Below the pieces are notes generated by a model, which worked only from the letters and a program-made list of their open reading frames with translations, made no database searches and had not been told where the DNA came from. A stretch of 64,000 bases of DNA from positions 28,260-92,259 of the forward strand of contig NZ_FOQK01000012.1 of the NCBI RefSeq assembly GCF_900113715.1, read 5' to 3'. Shown here in pieces: positions 1-9,529 of this stretch. Source of the stretch: Pseudoselenomonas ruminantium. GTDB taxonomy: Bacteria > Bacillota > Negativicutes > Selenomonadales > Selenomonadaceae. Within the stretch, counting starts at the first letter, position 1, and each line of letters opens with the position of its first letter. Made by a program: the position numbers and the translations under genes.

Positions 1-870
1 CGCATCTCGCCGGAGGCACCGGTACCGATCACGCATGTGCTGTCTTCGAAGGAGACGCTGGGTGGTGCGGCCAATGTGGCGCATAATCTGGCACTTCTGG
101 GCTGTGCGACGGATATCGCTGGTTTTGTCGGCGAGGATTACCATTGCCAGAGCCTGCTCGATAAATTCACCGAGCGCGGCATCAGCTACAATGGCCTCAT
201 CCGTACCGACCGGCCGACGACGACCAAGCTCAGGATCATCGGCGGCCATCAGCAGATGATGCGCCTGGACTTCGAGGAGGCCGAGCCGGTCGAGGGTCCG
301 TATGCTGACCGGCTGCAGGGCTATGTGCAGGCGGCGCTCGCGCAGGGCGCGGATGCCATCATCATCTCGGACTACGGTAAGGGCTGCTGCACGCCGGCAA
401 CCTGCCAGGCAATCATCCAGGCGGCGCACGAGCACCAGGTTCCCGTCATCATCGACCCGAAGGGCAGTGACTGGGATAAATATGCTGGTGCGGACTATAT
501 CACGCCGAACCTCAAGGAAATCAACGAGATCCTGCCCGCGCGCATCAAGAACGAAGATGAAGCCGTCGAGAAGGCGGCGCGCTATGCGATGGAAAGATAT
601 CAGCTCAAGAACATCATCGTGACACGTTCGGAGAACGGCATGACGCTGGTGACGCCGCAGGAAATCACCCATATCCCGACGAAGGCGCAGGAGGTCTACG
701 ATGTCTCGGGCGCCGGCGATACGGTCATCGCGGTCTTTGCCTTGGGGCTGGCCGGGGGGCTGGCACCTGTCTGCAGCGCCCGGATGGCCAATCTGGCCGC
801 CAGCGTGGTCGTCGCCAAGCTGGGAACCTATGCGATAAGCAGGGAAGAGCTACTTGAAGTCTTGCAGTAA
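1..870 (+). CDS. hldE: D-glycero-beta-D-manno-heptose-7-phosphate kinase, 5' end cut by window
   Basis: PfkB-family sugar kinase that phosphorylates heptose 7-phosphate at C1 in ADP-heptose synthesis for LPS inner core. The frame is open from base 1, so the true start lies upstream; about 30-40 N-terminal residues are missing. Visible family marks are the LGGAANVA substrate segment near the start, the ISDYGKG segment and the PfkB signature DVSGAGDT with the catalytic Asp. The gene ends right after the kinase domain, so there is no fused cytidylyltransferase: this is the monofunctional (RfaE1/HldA) form and the adenylyltransferase must be encoded elsewhere. hldD and gmhB follow on the same strand. 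Confidence 0.93.
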   Translation, partial: RISPEAPVPITHVLSSKETLGGAANVAHNLALLGCATDIAGFVGEDYHCQSLLDKFTERGISYNGLIRTDRPTTTKLRIIGGHQQMMRLDFEEAEPVEGPYADRLQGYVQAALAQGADAIIISDYGKGCCTPATCQAIIQAAHEHQVPVIIDPKGSDWDKYAGADYITPNLKEINEILPARIKNEDEAVEKAARYAMERYQLKNIIVTRSENGMTLVTPQEITHIPTKAQEVYDVSGAGDTVIAVFALGLAGGLAPVCSARMANLAASVVVAKLGTYAISREELLEVLQ

Positions 871-900
871 GACGTGTTCTGGAATAGGAGGAAACATACC

Positions 901-1890
901 ATGATCATTGTAACCGGAGGCGCCGGTTTTATCGGCAGCAATATCGTTAAGGAACTCAACCGCCGTGGCCGCACGGATATCCTTATCGTCGACGATCTGA
1001 AAGATGGTGCGAACTACAAGAACCTGCGTGGTCTGCAGTTCATCGATTACCAGCATAAGGACGATTTCCTGCAGAGCATCGAGGAGGACGACTTCGACGG
1101 CACGGACATCGATGCCGTATTCCATGAGGGCGCTTGCTCCGATACGATGGAGTACGACGTCAACTTCATGATGCGCGTCAACTACGAATACTCGAAGTCC
1201 CTGCTGCACTTCTGCCTGCAGCATCGCATCCCGTTCCTCTATGCGTCGTCGGCATCGACTTATGGCAGCGGCAAGAATGGGTTCCGCGAGGGCGATGAGT
1301 GTGAGGATGCACTGAATCCGTATGCTTTCTCGAAGCTGGCCTTTGACCGCTATGTGCGTCAGGTCATGCCGGAGGCCAAGAGCCAGATCGTCGGCCTCAA
1401 GTATTTCAACGTCTATGGCCCGCAGGAGCATCATAAGGGCAAGATGGCATCCATCTTCTATCAGCTCTACAACCAGATCAACGAGTCGGGCAAAGTCCGC
1501 CTGTTCAAGGGCTGGGGCGATATCAATGGCACGCCGGTCAAAGATGGCGAGCAGCGCCGTGACTTCGTCTATGTCAAAGACGTGGTGAATGTCAACCTCT
1601 GGTTCTGGGAGAACAAGGGGAAGAGCGGCATCTACAACTGCGGCACGGGCCATGCCCACAGCTACAACGAAGTGGCACAGGCTGTCATCGCCGCGATGGG
1701 CAAAGGGGAGATCACCTACCGTGAATTCCCGGAAGTGCTCAAGGGCAAATACCAGAACTACACGGAAGCTGATCCGACGAACCTGCTGACCGCTGGCTAT
1801 GACGAGGGCTTCCATGAGATGAGCGATGCGGTGAAAGAATATGTCGGATTCCTGGATGCCGGTGGCTATTTTGTCTATGGACAGGACTAA
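901..1890 (+). CDS. hldD: ADP-L-glycero-D-manno-heptose 6-epimerase
   Basis: NADP-dependent short-chain (extended SDR) epimerase converting ADP-D,D-heptose to ADP-L,D-heptose, the donor for LPS heptosyltransferases. The protein has 329 residues, the usual family length. It opens with the Rossmann motif GGAGFIGSN (residues 6-14) and contains NPYAFSK, which holds the catalytic Tyr and Lys. Start ATG 901 is supported by AGGAGG at 886-891; a GTG at 874 in frame lies upstream of that site and is unlikely. The gene lies 30 bases after hldE and its stop is followed at once by a dispersed palindromic repeat. Confidence 0.95.
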   Translation: MIIVTGGAGFIGSNIVKELNRRGRTDILIVDDLKDGANYKNLRGLQFIDYQHKDDFLQSIEEDDFDGTDIDAVFHEGACSDTMEYDVNFMMRVNYEYSKSLLHFCLQHRIPFLYASSASTYGSGKNGFREGDECEDALNPYAFSKLAFDRYVRQVMPEAKSQIVGLKYFNVYGPQEHHKGKMASIFYQLYNQINESGKVRLFKGWGDINGTPVKDGEQRRDFVYVKDVVNVNLWFWENKGKSGIYNCGTGHAHSYNEVAQAVIAAMGKGEITYREFPEVLKGKYQNYTEADPTNLLTAGYDEGFHEMSDAVKEYVGFLDAGGYFVYGQD

Positions 1891-1893
1891 TAG

Positions 1894-1939
1894 CCTTCCC
1901 CTGGAGGGGAAGGTGGGCGCGAAGCGCTCGGATGAGGTG
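1894..1939 (+). repeat. Dispersed palindromic repeat, copy 1
   Basis: The sequence is a short hairpin (CCTTCCCC, loop, GGGGAAGG) followed by a tail running GTGGGCGCGAAGCGCTCGG and ending GATGAGGTG. The same hairpin-plus-tail occurs on the other strand at 27939-27987 with only the loop changed. It occupies the hldD-gmhB junction and its last three bases are the best-fitting gmhB start codon. It resembles the small repeats found in many copies in other bacterial genomes that are sometimes read through as part of a protein. Confidence 0.8.
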
Positions 1940-2434
1940 ACGAAAGCTGTATTCTTCGACCGCGACGGTACGCTCAATGTCGATATCCACTACCTGCACC
2001 GTCCGGAGGATTTCGTCTGGATCGAGGGGGCCAGGGAGGCCATCAAGTACGTCAACGACTTGGGGTACCTTGCAATCCTCGTCACGAATCAGAGCGGTGT
2101 GGCGCGCGGCTACTATCCCGAAGAAGACGTGAAGAAGGTCTATGACTGGATGAATGAGGAATTAGCCCAGGTTGGAGCGCATCTTGATGCGCTCTATTTC
2201 TGTCCGCACCATCCGGCGGGGAAAATCCCGCAGTATACCAAGGAATGTGCCTGCCGCAAGCCGCAGACGGGCATGGTGGACAAGGCCTGCCAAGACTATG
2301 CGATCGACCGCGGCCAGTCCTTCTTTGTCGGCGACAGCGATGGCGACATGGCGTGCGCGCAGCGGGCGGGGCTTACCGGCATACGCTATACGGCAGGCAG
2401 CTTGCTGGACTGCCTGCAGGACATTATCCATTGA
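1937..2434 (+). CDS. gmhB: D-glycero-beta-D-manno-heptose 1,7-bisphosphate 7-phosphatase
   Basis: HAD-superfamily phosphatase removing the C7 phosphate from heptose bisphosphate, between the two HldE-type steps. Motif I FFDRDGTLN, motif II TNQSG, the zinc loop (CPHH followed by ECACRKP) and motif IV GDSDGDM are all present. GTG 1937 gives the family-typical N-terminus of a few residues before DRDGT, but it sits at the very end of a dispersed repeat with no clear ribosome binding site. In-frame ATG 1877 (overlapping hldD by 14 bases) or ATG 1841 would translate the repeat as an N-terminal extension. Identity is sure, the start is not. Confidence 0.9.
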   Translation: MTKAVFFDRDGTLNVDIHYLHRPEDFVWIEGAREAIKYVNDLGYLAILVTNQSGVARGYYPEEDVKKVYDWMNEELAQVGAHLDALYFCPHHPAGKIPQYTKECACRKPQTGMVDKACQDYAIDRGQSFFVGDSDGDMACAQRAGLTGIRYTAGSLLDCLQDIIH

Positions 2435-2519
2435 TAAAAGTCCATGGACAGCACAGGAATTTATTTGCGGGCAGCGAATAGTATTCCGTAGAAAATAGAA
2501 TGTTAGGGGAGGGATACTT

Positions 2520-4060
2520 GTGACCCTTTTTTGGCTGGCCGTGCTGCCGATACTCTGGTTGATATTGGCGCTTTCCGGCCTGAAAATGGCGGCCTGGAAG
2601 GCCTGCCCTGTGGCGCTTTTCCTGTCACTGGTGGTAAGCATCATGAATTTCGGCATGCCTTGGGATTACATGGCCAGTGCCGTGCTTGAAGGCACGGCAC
2701 TGGCGTGTTGGCCGATACTTCTTATCATCACAGCGACTATCTATACATATCATCTATCGGTACATACGGGGGGCATGGAGCGCATCAAGGCCATGCTCAC
2801 CTCGGTCAGCAGCGATTACCGCGTGCTGATCCTGCTCATCGCCTTTGGCTTTGGCGGTTTCCTTGAGGGAATGGCGGGCTTCGGTACGGCCGTGGCGATC
2901 CCGGCCAGCATGCTCGCGGGCATGGGCATCAATCCCGTAAGTGCCGTGGCCGTCTGTCTGGTGGCTAACTTCGTGCCATCGGCTTATGGCTCGATTGGCA
3001 TTCCGCTGGTTACCTTGTCGGGCATCATGGGGACAGATCCTGCCCAGCTGGCTACCTATGTGGCGCTGCAGATCAGCATCCTGGGCATTTTCTGCCCCTT
3101 CCTGATGGTGGCGATTGCTGGCGGTGGCTGGCGGGCTATCCGCGGCATGGTGCCTATCTGTCTGGCAGCTGGCGTCGGCTATGTCGCGGCCCAGCTCGTC
3201 GTATCGTATTTCCTGGGGCCCGAGCTGGCGGGCGTCGCGCGGGGGCTGTCTGCACCATGGGAGCCATCATGGCTGCCGTGCGGTTCTTTCCCCCGCAGGA
3301 TTTTGCCTATGTGCTGCAGCGGGAGGAAGCGCCAGCCGTCAACCGCCGGCAGGCGTTCTTTGCCTGGCTGCCCTTTGTGCTGATCTTCATCCTGCTGCTC
3401 CTGACCAGCAAGCTGGTGCCGATGATCTATGATTCGATTTCGCAGATTCGCACGTCAGTGCTTATCTACAAGGGGGATGGCGGCAGTCCCTATACCTTCC
3501 ACTGGGTTGCGACGCCGGGCATGGTGATTTTCTTTGCCACGTTCCTCAGCGGCTTCATCCAGCGGACGCCCCTGGGCGACATGCTGCAGGTCCTGCGCAA
3601 GACGGTGTTTAGCCTGCGGCCGACCTTTGTGACGATCATCAGCATCATCGCCACGGCCAAGGTCATGGGCTATAGCGGCATGACAACGACCATCGCTGAC
3701 CATACCGTGGCAGCTACGGGCGTCATGTATCCGGCTATCGCCGCCTTCATCGGCTCGGTGGGCGGTTTTATCACAGGATCGGCAACGTCCACCTGCATCC
3801 TTTTAGGCAAGCTCCAGATGGATGCGGCCGTGGCCATCGGGGCCTCCGAGAACACACAGGTCTGGATAGCTGCGGCCAATGCCACGGGCGCCTGTGCGGG
3901 AAAGATCATCGCCCCGCAGAGCATCGCCATCGGCGTCGCAGCCATTGGCGTCGCCGGGCGCGGCAGTGAAAGCCAATTGCTGGCCTTGGCGATGAAGATA
4001 TACCTGCCGTTTATCCTGCTGCTGGGATGTTTGGTTTATATGGGACGAATATGGTTATAA
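2520..4060 (+). pseudogene. lctP: L-lactate permease family transporter, frameshifted
   Basis: Multi-span membrane transporter of the LctP family. The first frame (GTG 2520, preceded by GGGGAGGG at 2506-2513) runs to 3383 and contains the conserved GFGGFLEGMAGFGTAVAIP region; the second frame, open from before 3257 to 4060, carries the rest of the family sequence (RFFPPQDFAYV, FITGSATSTC, KIIAPQS). Residues of the family continue smoothly if one base is added in the five-G run at 3241-3245. As given, the gene is disrupted and the product would lack its C-terminal half. It could be a real loss, a slippage site or a sequence error. Expected full length is about 513 residues. Confidence 0.85.
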
Positions 4061-4103
4061 TGGAAATTTACAGCTTTGAAGCTTTTCAATCGTAGGAGAA
4101 ACG

Positions 4104-4133
4104 AAATCCGCACAAAAGTGCGGATTTTTTTTT
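4104..4133 (+). terminator. Rho-independent terminator after lactate permease
   Basis: A 10-bp perfect stem (AAATCCGCAC / GTGCGGATTT) with an AAAA loop is followed by a run of T. It closes the permease transcript and marks the left edge of the AT-rich island. Confidence 0.9.
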
Positions 4134-4186
4134 CTATGTATAGTATAATTAAATGTTAGTAGTCTTTGGAATACAGGAGTAATGAT

Positions 4187-5419
4187 GTGGATAAATGGCT
4201 AGTCAAGTCGGGACTTATTGGAGAGACAACACAATATGATAAAAAAATACAGCCTGATTTTAGAAAGCCGAAAAGTTGGCTTAAAAGTGTCAGTGCCTTT
4301 GCAAATAGCTTGCCTTCACGATATGCGAGAGAAAATTTTGCATTTCAGGATTTAAAACGTTTGTATAAACGACAGACACATAATATATTGACGGAAACAG
4401 ATTTAGAATCGTTTGGGTTGCTGACGGACGATGGTTACTTGACTAATGCTGGCGCATTGATGGCAGATGATTCTCCTATTCGACATTCGCGAGTTTTTTG
4501 TACGCGTTGGAGTGGACTTGACAAGACAGATGGGTTAGTTGAAGCGCAAGATGATATGGAGATTTCTGGCAGTTTAGTGGAGCTCTTTTTGCAATCAATG
4601 GACTTTGTAAGAAGAAATAATAGGTTGCGCTGGAAAAAACTGTCTGTTTTTCGGGTAAATATGCCAGACTATCCAGAACGTGTTGTACAGGAGTGTATTA
4701 TCAATGCATTGATTCATCGTGACTATTTGGATGTTGGCAGTGAAGTGCATATTGACATTTTTGATGATCGTATGGAGATATATTCTCCGGGAGGAATGTT
4801 TGATGGCTCCCAGATACAAAATTTAGACATATATCATGTAGCTTCAAGGAGACGTAATCCTGTAGTAGCAGATTTATTTCATCGTATGAATCTGATGGAA
4901 CGACGGGGGAGTGGGTTCCGTAAAGTATGTGATGGTTACAAACGGGCATATTTATATCGGGAGTCTGTAAGGCCACAGTTGTTTTCTGATGAAGCGAATT
5001 TTAGAGTAACGTTATTCAATCTTAATTATAATGTACCACCAATTGAGGCTTATGAAGAGGAAAAAGTAGTCTTTGCCGCTGGAAATGAGGTCGGTGCCGC
5101 TGGAAATGAGGTCGGTGCCGCTGGAAATGAGGTCGGTGCCGCTGAAAATGAGGTCGTTGCTCTTGATAATCAGCTAAAAAGAAGTAAGGTATCTAAAATA
5201 ATGCGGACCCATATTATGATGGTCTTTAGTAAAACTACGACAAATGCTGTCTTTTCTCGCAAAGATATTGTAGAATGGTTAGGTTTTTCAGCTGCTTCTG
5301 CAGGCGGGCGGGTATTGGCGAAAATGAAAGAATTGAAGCTTGTGGAGCCTGTAACAGGATCGGGTAATGGGAAATATCGGTTTCGAGAAGAGTTGTATGG
5401 AGAATTAGTGCGATGGTGA
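4187..5419 (+). CDS. RecG-like ATP-binding transcriptional regulator, AlbA_2 domain internally deleted
   Basis: Family usually built as an AlbA_2 (Schlafen-type) domain, a GHKL-like ATPase region and a C-terminal winged helix. Here the ATPase part is intact (ALIHRDY, DDRMEIYSPGGM, RRNPVVADLF, RRGSGFRK), but the N-terminal domain jumps from SWLKSVSAFAN straight to a downstream segment starting LPSRY, so about 100 residues seem to be missing in frame. A linker of four near-identical 7-residue units (GNEVGAA type) precedes the wHTH. Start GTG 4187 has AGGAG at 4174-4178; an in-frame TTG at 4166 precedes that site. The gene overlaps the next by 7 bases. The function of this subfamily is not established. 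Confidence 0.75.
   Translation: MDKWLVKSGLIGETTQYDKKIQPDFRKPKSWLKSVSAFANSLPSRYARENFAFQDLKRLYKRQTHNILTETDLESFGLLTDDGYLTNAGALMADDSPIRHSRVFCTRWSGLDKTDGLVEAQDDMEISGSLVELFLQSMDFVRRNNRLRWKKLSVFRVNMPDYPERVVQECIINALIHRDYLDVGSEVHIDIFDDRMEIYSPGGMFDGSQIQNLDIYHVASRRRNPVVADLFHRMNLMERRGSGFRKVCDGYKRAYLYRESVRPQLFSDEANFRVTLFNLNYNVPPIEAYEEEKVVFAAGNEVGAAGNEVGAAGNEVGAAENEVVALDNQLKRSKVSKIMRTHIMMVFSKTTTNAVFSRKDIVEWLGFSAASAGGRVLAKMKELKLVEPVTGSGNGKYRFREELYGELVRW
5075..5158 (+). repeat. Tandem repeat, 4 x 21 bp, in coding sequence
   Basis: Four consecutive 21-bp units beginning GCCGCTGGAAATGAGGTCGG encode the linker between ATPase and winged-helix parts of the upstream protein. The last copy differs by two bases. 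Copy number changes would keep the frame. Confidence 0.95.
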
Positions 5420-6174
5420 GACTTGCAGTTATCATTCTAACCAAGAATGAAGAGAATAATATTGAGGACTGTATCCAAAGTGCGTCGTTTGCTGATGAAA
5501 TTGTCATAATAGATTCTGGCAGCACCGATGCGACGCAGGCCAAGGCCGAGGCCTTGGGAGCACGCTTTGTCGTGCACCCGATGGGAGACGATGGCTTTGC
5601 TGGACAGCGTAATTTTGCCTTGACACAAACTGAGGCTGAATGGGTGTTTTTCCTTGATGCGGATGAGCGTATTTTGTCAGAGACAAGTTTTGAAATACGC
5701 AATGTTATTAATGAAGATAGGAATGTAGTATATCGTATCAAACGTATGAATATTCTATTTGGAAAATTGATGCGGCATGGAGCACATGCTCCGGATTGGT
5801 GTATACGATTATTTCCGCGTAAAGAAGTATGTTGGAAAGGGAAGGTACATGAACATCCTGAATTCAAATTGACTTGTTTAGATTTGAAGGGATGTATGCA
5901 TCACTATACTTATAAAGATTGGGGTCGCTATTTTTATAAGCTAGGTCAGTATACGGATATGATGGCGGATAAGATGCATCAACGAGGAAAAAAAGCAGAT
6001 TTAGTGGATTTGATTCTGCGTCCAAGCTACGCTTTTATTCGGGCGTATTTTTTTAAGTTAGGATTTTTGGATGGAGAATTAGGATTTATTTTTTCTGTTT
6101 TGCATGGTTATTACACGTTTATGAAATATTTAAAACTTCGGTACATTTATAGTAGTAAGGAATTAATAAAATGA
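5413..6174 (+). CDS. Glycosyltransferase family 2, LPS core type (WaaE/KdtX-like)
   Basis: Inverting GT-A glycosyltransferase acting at the cytoplasmic membrane on LPS core sugars. The N-terminus ILTKNEENNIEDCIQS and IVIIDSGSTD are typical of the WaaE-like group, and FFLDADERI carries the metal-binding DxD motif. Its 253 residues match the family length. Start ATG 5413 overlaps the previous stop (ATGGTGA), and the next gene starts inside its own stop codon (ATGA), so the three genes are probably translationally coupled. The sugar added cannot be read from the sequence. Confidence 0.85.
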   Translation: MVRLAVIILTKNEENNIEDCIQSASFADEIVIIDSGSTDATQAKAEALGARFVVHPMGDDGFAGQRNFALTQTEAEWVFFLDADERILSETSFEIRNVINEDRNVVYRIKRMNILFGKLMRHGAHAPDWCIRLFPRKEVCWKGKVHEHPEFKLTCLDLKGCMHHYTYKDWGRYFYKLGQYTDMMADKMHQRGKKADLVDLILRPSYAFIRAYFFKLGFLDGELGFIFSVLHGYYTFMKYLKLRYIYSSKELIK

Positions 6175-7298
6175 AAGTAGCGATACTAGAGACTGTTAAG
6201 GCTAGTGCCGGATTTGAACTGGAATTTGATAGGATTATCATTGAGGCATTGAGGGAATGTGGTCATAATCCGGTCATGATGCTTCCTGAGGGGGCCAAGC
6301 TCGATTATGATTTTGATGTTCCTAAGTATTACTTATCAGGTGGCGGAATTATCTCTTATGATGGTGTTAAGGGATTGAAAAAAATATGGTATTCATATTT
6401 ACGGGAAAAGCGTCGTGTAAAGTGGTTCGATGCAGCAGTCGGTATGGCTAAAGAAAAAGGTATAGATGCAATTGTATTGACTACGGCAACTTATCGCTAT
6501 ATGCGTGCGCTAAAAAAAAGTAGATTGCGGAATATTGACATACCGGTATTTTTTATTTTTCTAGGAGTAAATCCTCAAGAAAAACCGAGATTTTTATCTA
6601 AGGCAAATGATTGCTTGCCATATAAGAACATACATCTGTGCGTGACGACGTTAAGAGATGATTTCGGAGAAAATCGTCCTCGAAATGTTAAATTAATAAA
6701 GCCGCCAGTAATGATTCCTAAAAAATGTCAATGTCAAGCTGAACATAATCCGTTACGGATTGGTTTTTTTGGACATTATCGGAAGGGCGAAAAAAATATT
6801 GATTGGCTGCTGAGACTTGCAAATGAAGCAGTTTTTAATCGACCAGTGAAGTTCGTTATCCAACTAGTACCAACAACAGAAGAAGATCGTAGGGAAGTTG
6901 AACAGATTGTTGCTGGGTATAAAGAAAACCAAGTGGAATTTATCACACATAAGCTGTTGAATGATGACTGGTATAATGCAATACAATCTGTTGATATAGT
7001 GTATTTGCCATATACCGCGGAACGTTATCTTTATAATTGGAGTGCTATTTATTTTACAGCTATTGGTGCCAAAAAACCAGTGCTCACAACGAATGTTCTT
7101 AATCCAGAAGTAATGAAAAAATATTCTATTGGTGCATACATAGATGTAAATGATTTTTCTTTATTTAGGCATGAGATGGAAACGTTTGTTGATGGATATG
7201 AAAAAGAAAAAAATAAGTATGCATTAGAATTAGAAAAAGCGAACATGGAATATGGAAAGATGACATTTATCAATAATTTGTTAAAAAATGATACATAA
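6171..7298 (+). CDS. Putative glycosyltransferase (GT-B fold, GT4-like)
   Basis: A 375-residue protein in the glycan cluster. The central region reads LRIGFFGHYRKGEKNIDWLL followed by a long helix-strand stretch and VDIVYLPYTAERY, the pattern of the nucleotide-sugar binding half of GT-B enzymes, but I cannot assign a known subfamily. There is no signal peptide or membrane span. It overlaps the GT2 gene by four bases. Composition is strongly AT-rich like its neighbours. A role in LPS or surface glycan assembly is inferred from context only. Confidence 0.6.
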   Translation: MKVAILETVKASAGFELEFDRIIIEALRECGHNPVMMLPEGAKLDYDFDVPKYYLSGGGIISYDGVKGLKKIWYSYLREKRRVKWFDAAVGMAKEKGIDAIVLTTATYRYMRALKKSRLRNIDIPVFFIFLGVNPQEKPRFLSKANDCLPYKNIHLCVTTLRDDFGENRPRNVKLIKPPVMIPKKCQCQAEHNPLRIGFFGHYRKGEKNIDWLLRLANEAVFNRPVKFVIQLVPTTEEDRREVEQIVAGYKENQVEFITHKLLNDDWYNAIQSVDIVYLPYTAERYLYNWSAIYFTAIGAKKPVLTTNVLNPEVMKKYSIGAYIDVNDFSLFRHEMETFVDGYEKEKNKYALELEKANMEYGKMTFINNLLKNDT

Positions 7299-7434
7299 AG
7301 TTTTTTGTTGATAGATGTATTCTTATTGAATTAGGAAATAAATAAGTTTGTATTTGAAAATGCGTCGTGAATAATGATGGCTTTTTTATATGTTGTAGAT
7401 GAATGGATAAGTATCAATATGGAGAAAAATTACG

Positions 7435-8484
7435 ATGAAACAATATAAGAATATACTCGTTAATGCCTTAATTAATTTAGGGGATGTAGTAGTTAGTACA
7501 AGCGCTATTGCTATTTTAAAAAAAGTATATCCTGATGCAAAAATAACGATGCTAGTTAAACCTGTAGTTGTAGAAGCATTGGTGAATAATCCGCTGATTG
7601 ATGAGGTTATTCCGTTTCAATATAAGGCTAAAGAAAACTCAGTGAAAGCCATGTTAAAGATGGTTAGATTGCTGAAAAATAAAAAATATGATTTATCGAT
7701 TTCATTTGACCGTAAATTGCGCCCTGCATTGCTTTGTTATTTAGCAGGGATTCCGGTAAGAGTAGGTCCGGATCGCGTGTTTGGTGATACGCCGAGTAAA
7801 GTTACTTGGCTTTATACAAACGTTGTTCATTTAGAGCATGATTTAAATAATACGCTACAAGCTGAGACATATCAATCGATAGTCCGAGGTTTTACTGGGA
7901 GTGATATTCATGAAAATCCAGTATTTGCACGAATAACAAAGGAATCGCAGAACAATGCGCAAAAGCTTTTACAACAGCTGCCATACAAGAAGAAACGTAT
8001 AGCATTGTGTGTAAAAGGGACATTTCCATTAAAAACTTGGCCAAAGGAATATTTTGTACGATTGGTTGACATGTTGGTGGAAAAGTATGATGCATCATTC
8101 TATATTATTGGTGCACCAAATGATCGGGAATATGCTGATGAAGTAATAGAGGCGATGCATCAGAACGTTTTGAATTTTTGTGGGAAAACATCGTTAGTAG
8201 ATCTTGCTGCAATTATGGAGCAGACGGATTTATTCGTTACAGTTGACACAGGAGCGACGCATATTGCTGCAACAACTGGTGTAAAAATGGTTACGATGTA
8301 TGGGTGTACGAGTCCTAAGCGTTGGCGTCCTATTAACGTCAACGCAAGAGCTCTTTCAAGTGAAGAAAAATGTTGTCCTTGTAGTGTTCGAGTAGGTGAG
8401 TGTCCAAGCGCACCAAAGCCTGATTGTTTATGGCATATTACTCCAGATATGGTATTGAAGGAATGTATAGCGTTGTTGGATTAG
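7435..8484 (+). CDS. ADP-heptose:LPS heptosyltransferase, GT9 family
   Basis: Adds heptose from ADP-heptose to the LPS inner core (or a related sugar chain). It starts with the GT9 signature NILVNALINLGDVVVSTSAI, has DLSISFDRKLRPALLCYLAG in the N-terminal domain, and VTVDTGATHIAATTGVKMVTMYGCT with the conserved donor-binding loop in the C-terminal domain. Length 349 is normal. GGAGAAA upstream of ATG 7435 supports the start. The 136 bases before it are very AT-rich with no evident gene. It uses the donor made by the heptose genes at the start of the window. Confidence 0.88.
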   Translation: MKQYKNILVNALINLGDVVVSTSAIAILKKVYPDAKITMLVKPVVVEALVNNPLIDEVIPFQYKAKENSVKAMLKMVRLLKNKKYDLSISFDRKLRPALLCYLAGIPVRVGPDRVFGDTPSKVTWLYTNVVHLEHDLNNTLQAETYQSIVRGFTGSDIHENPVFARITKESQNNAQKLLQQLPYKKKRIALCVKGTFPLKTWPKEYFVRLVDMLVEKYDASFYIIGAPNDREYADEVIEAMHQNVLNFCGKTSLVDLAAIMEQTDLFVTVDTGATHIAATTGVKMVTMYGCTSPKRWRPINVNARALSSEEKCCPCSVRVGECPSAPKPDCLWHITPDMVLKECIALLD

Positions 8485-8488
8485 ATTG

Positions 8489-9457
8489 ATGCTACCTGAG
8501 AAACTGTACATAAATATTAAAAGCTCATATTTTGAGCTATTAAAGAATGGAGAATCTATGTTAGGTTATATTGATATCGGAAGAAAAATATACAATATGC
8601 AGAATCCTAGGGAAGTTCATCGTTTCGTGGTGTTTGCCATCCGTTGCTTGTTACACCCTTTTCGGATGAAGCGGTTGGAAAAATTTTTTCATAGTACGCC
8701 GCTTATGGAAAAGATTGCAGCAGAATATGGCTTTGTTTATGAGCAGCCGACGCGAGCTTTCTTTTATAACAAATCTACTTTTTCTGAGCGAGCAACGCTG
8801 GTGGAAGAGCATATGGAATATTTGGCGGAACATGTAAAGGAACAGGATTTTCTGGATTTGTATGCAAAAAAAGAAAAGTTGCTTTGGCAATCGACGGATG
8901 AAGGTGCTGGTTTAAGGCTTGTTCTTTCTTATCATCCGGGACAACGTAAGGAAGGTCTGTTATCGTTAGTTCTATCTTGCGATGAGGGAGAATTATATCA
9001 GATGATTTTCTGGATTGCTAAAGATAGGCAAAGAGAATGGTCTTTGTGGATTGGCGCGATGCAGGGCCCGAATATGGAGAATGCACGGGAGATTATTAAA
9101 AGGGTAACAAAACGTTGTCATGCATACAGGACAAAAAACCTTATCTTGCATGTGACACAGGAACTTGCAAGGGCTTTGAGACTCAAGCATATCTATGCGG
9201 TAACTAATCATGGATATTATGCAAATAATCATATCCGCCGGGACCGTAAACTAAAGACAGACTTCAGTCAGTTTTGGCAAGAATCGGGAGGAACGCCTTG
9301 CAAAGATTTGCGTTTCTTCGAATTGCCTTTGAAAGAGTATCGTAAGACCATGGAAGAGATACCAACTCGGAAAAGAGCAAACTATCGAAAAAGATTTCAG
9401 ATGCTGGATGAAATCGATGAATCGATTTTAGTGCGTATGAAGCGGCTAATGAAGTGA
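8489..9457 (+). CDS. VirK/YbjX (DUF535) family protein
   Basis: Members of this family occur beside LPS genes in enteric bacteria, where VirK and YbjX influence outer membrane properties and peptide resistance; the biochemical activity is unknown. The sequence shows the family core WIGAMQGPNMENAREIIKRV, a following LILHVTQELARALRLKHIYAV segment and a conserved NHGYYANNHIRRDR stretch. Start is uncertain: ATG 8489 comes four bases after the heptosyltransferase stop, while ATG 8558 has a better GGAGA site and would shorten the protein by 23 residues. Confidence 0.75.
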   Translation: MLPEKLYINIKSSYFELLKNGESMLGYIDIGRKIYNMQNPREVHRFVVFAIRCLLHPFRMKRLEKFFHSTPLMEKIAAEYGFVYEQPTRAFFYNKSTFSERATLVEEHMEYLAEHVKEQDFLDLYAKKEKLLWQSTDEGAGLRLVLSYHPGQRKEGLLSLVLSCDEGELYQMIFWIAKDRQREWSLWIGAMQGPNMENAREIIKRVTKRCHAYRTKNLILHVTQELARALRLKHIYAVTNHGYYANNHIRRDRKLKTDFSQFWQESGGTPCKDLRFFELPLKEYRKTMEEIPTRKRANYRKRFQMLDEIDESILVRMKRLMK

Positions 9458-9529
9458 GAAGAGAAAATATGAAAAATATGCAGAGAAATGCCCAGAAAGA
9501 GATTATATGTCGAAAAGGTGGATTTTAGG

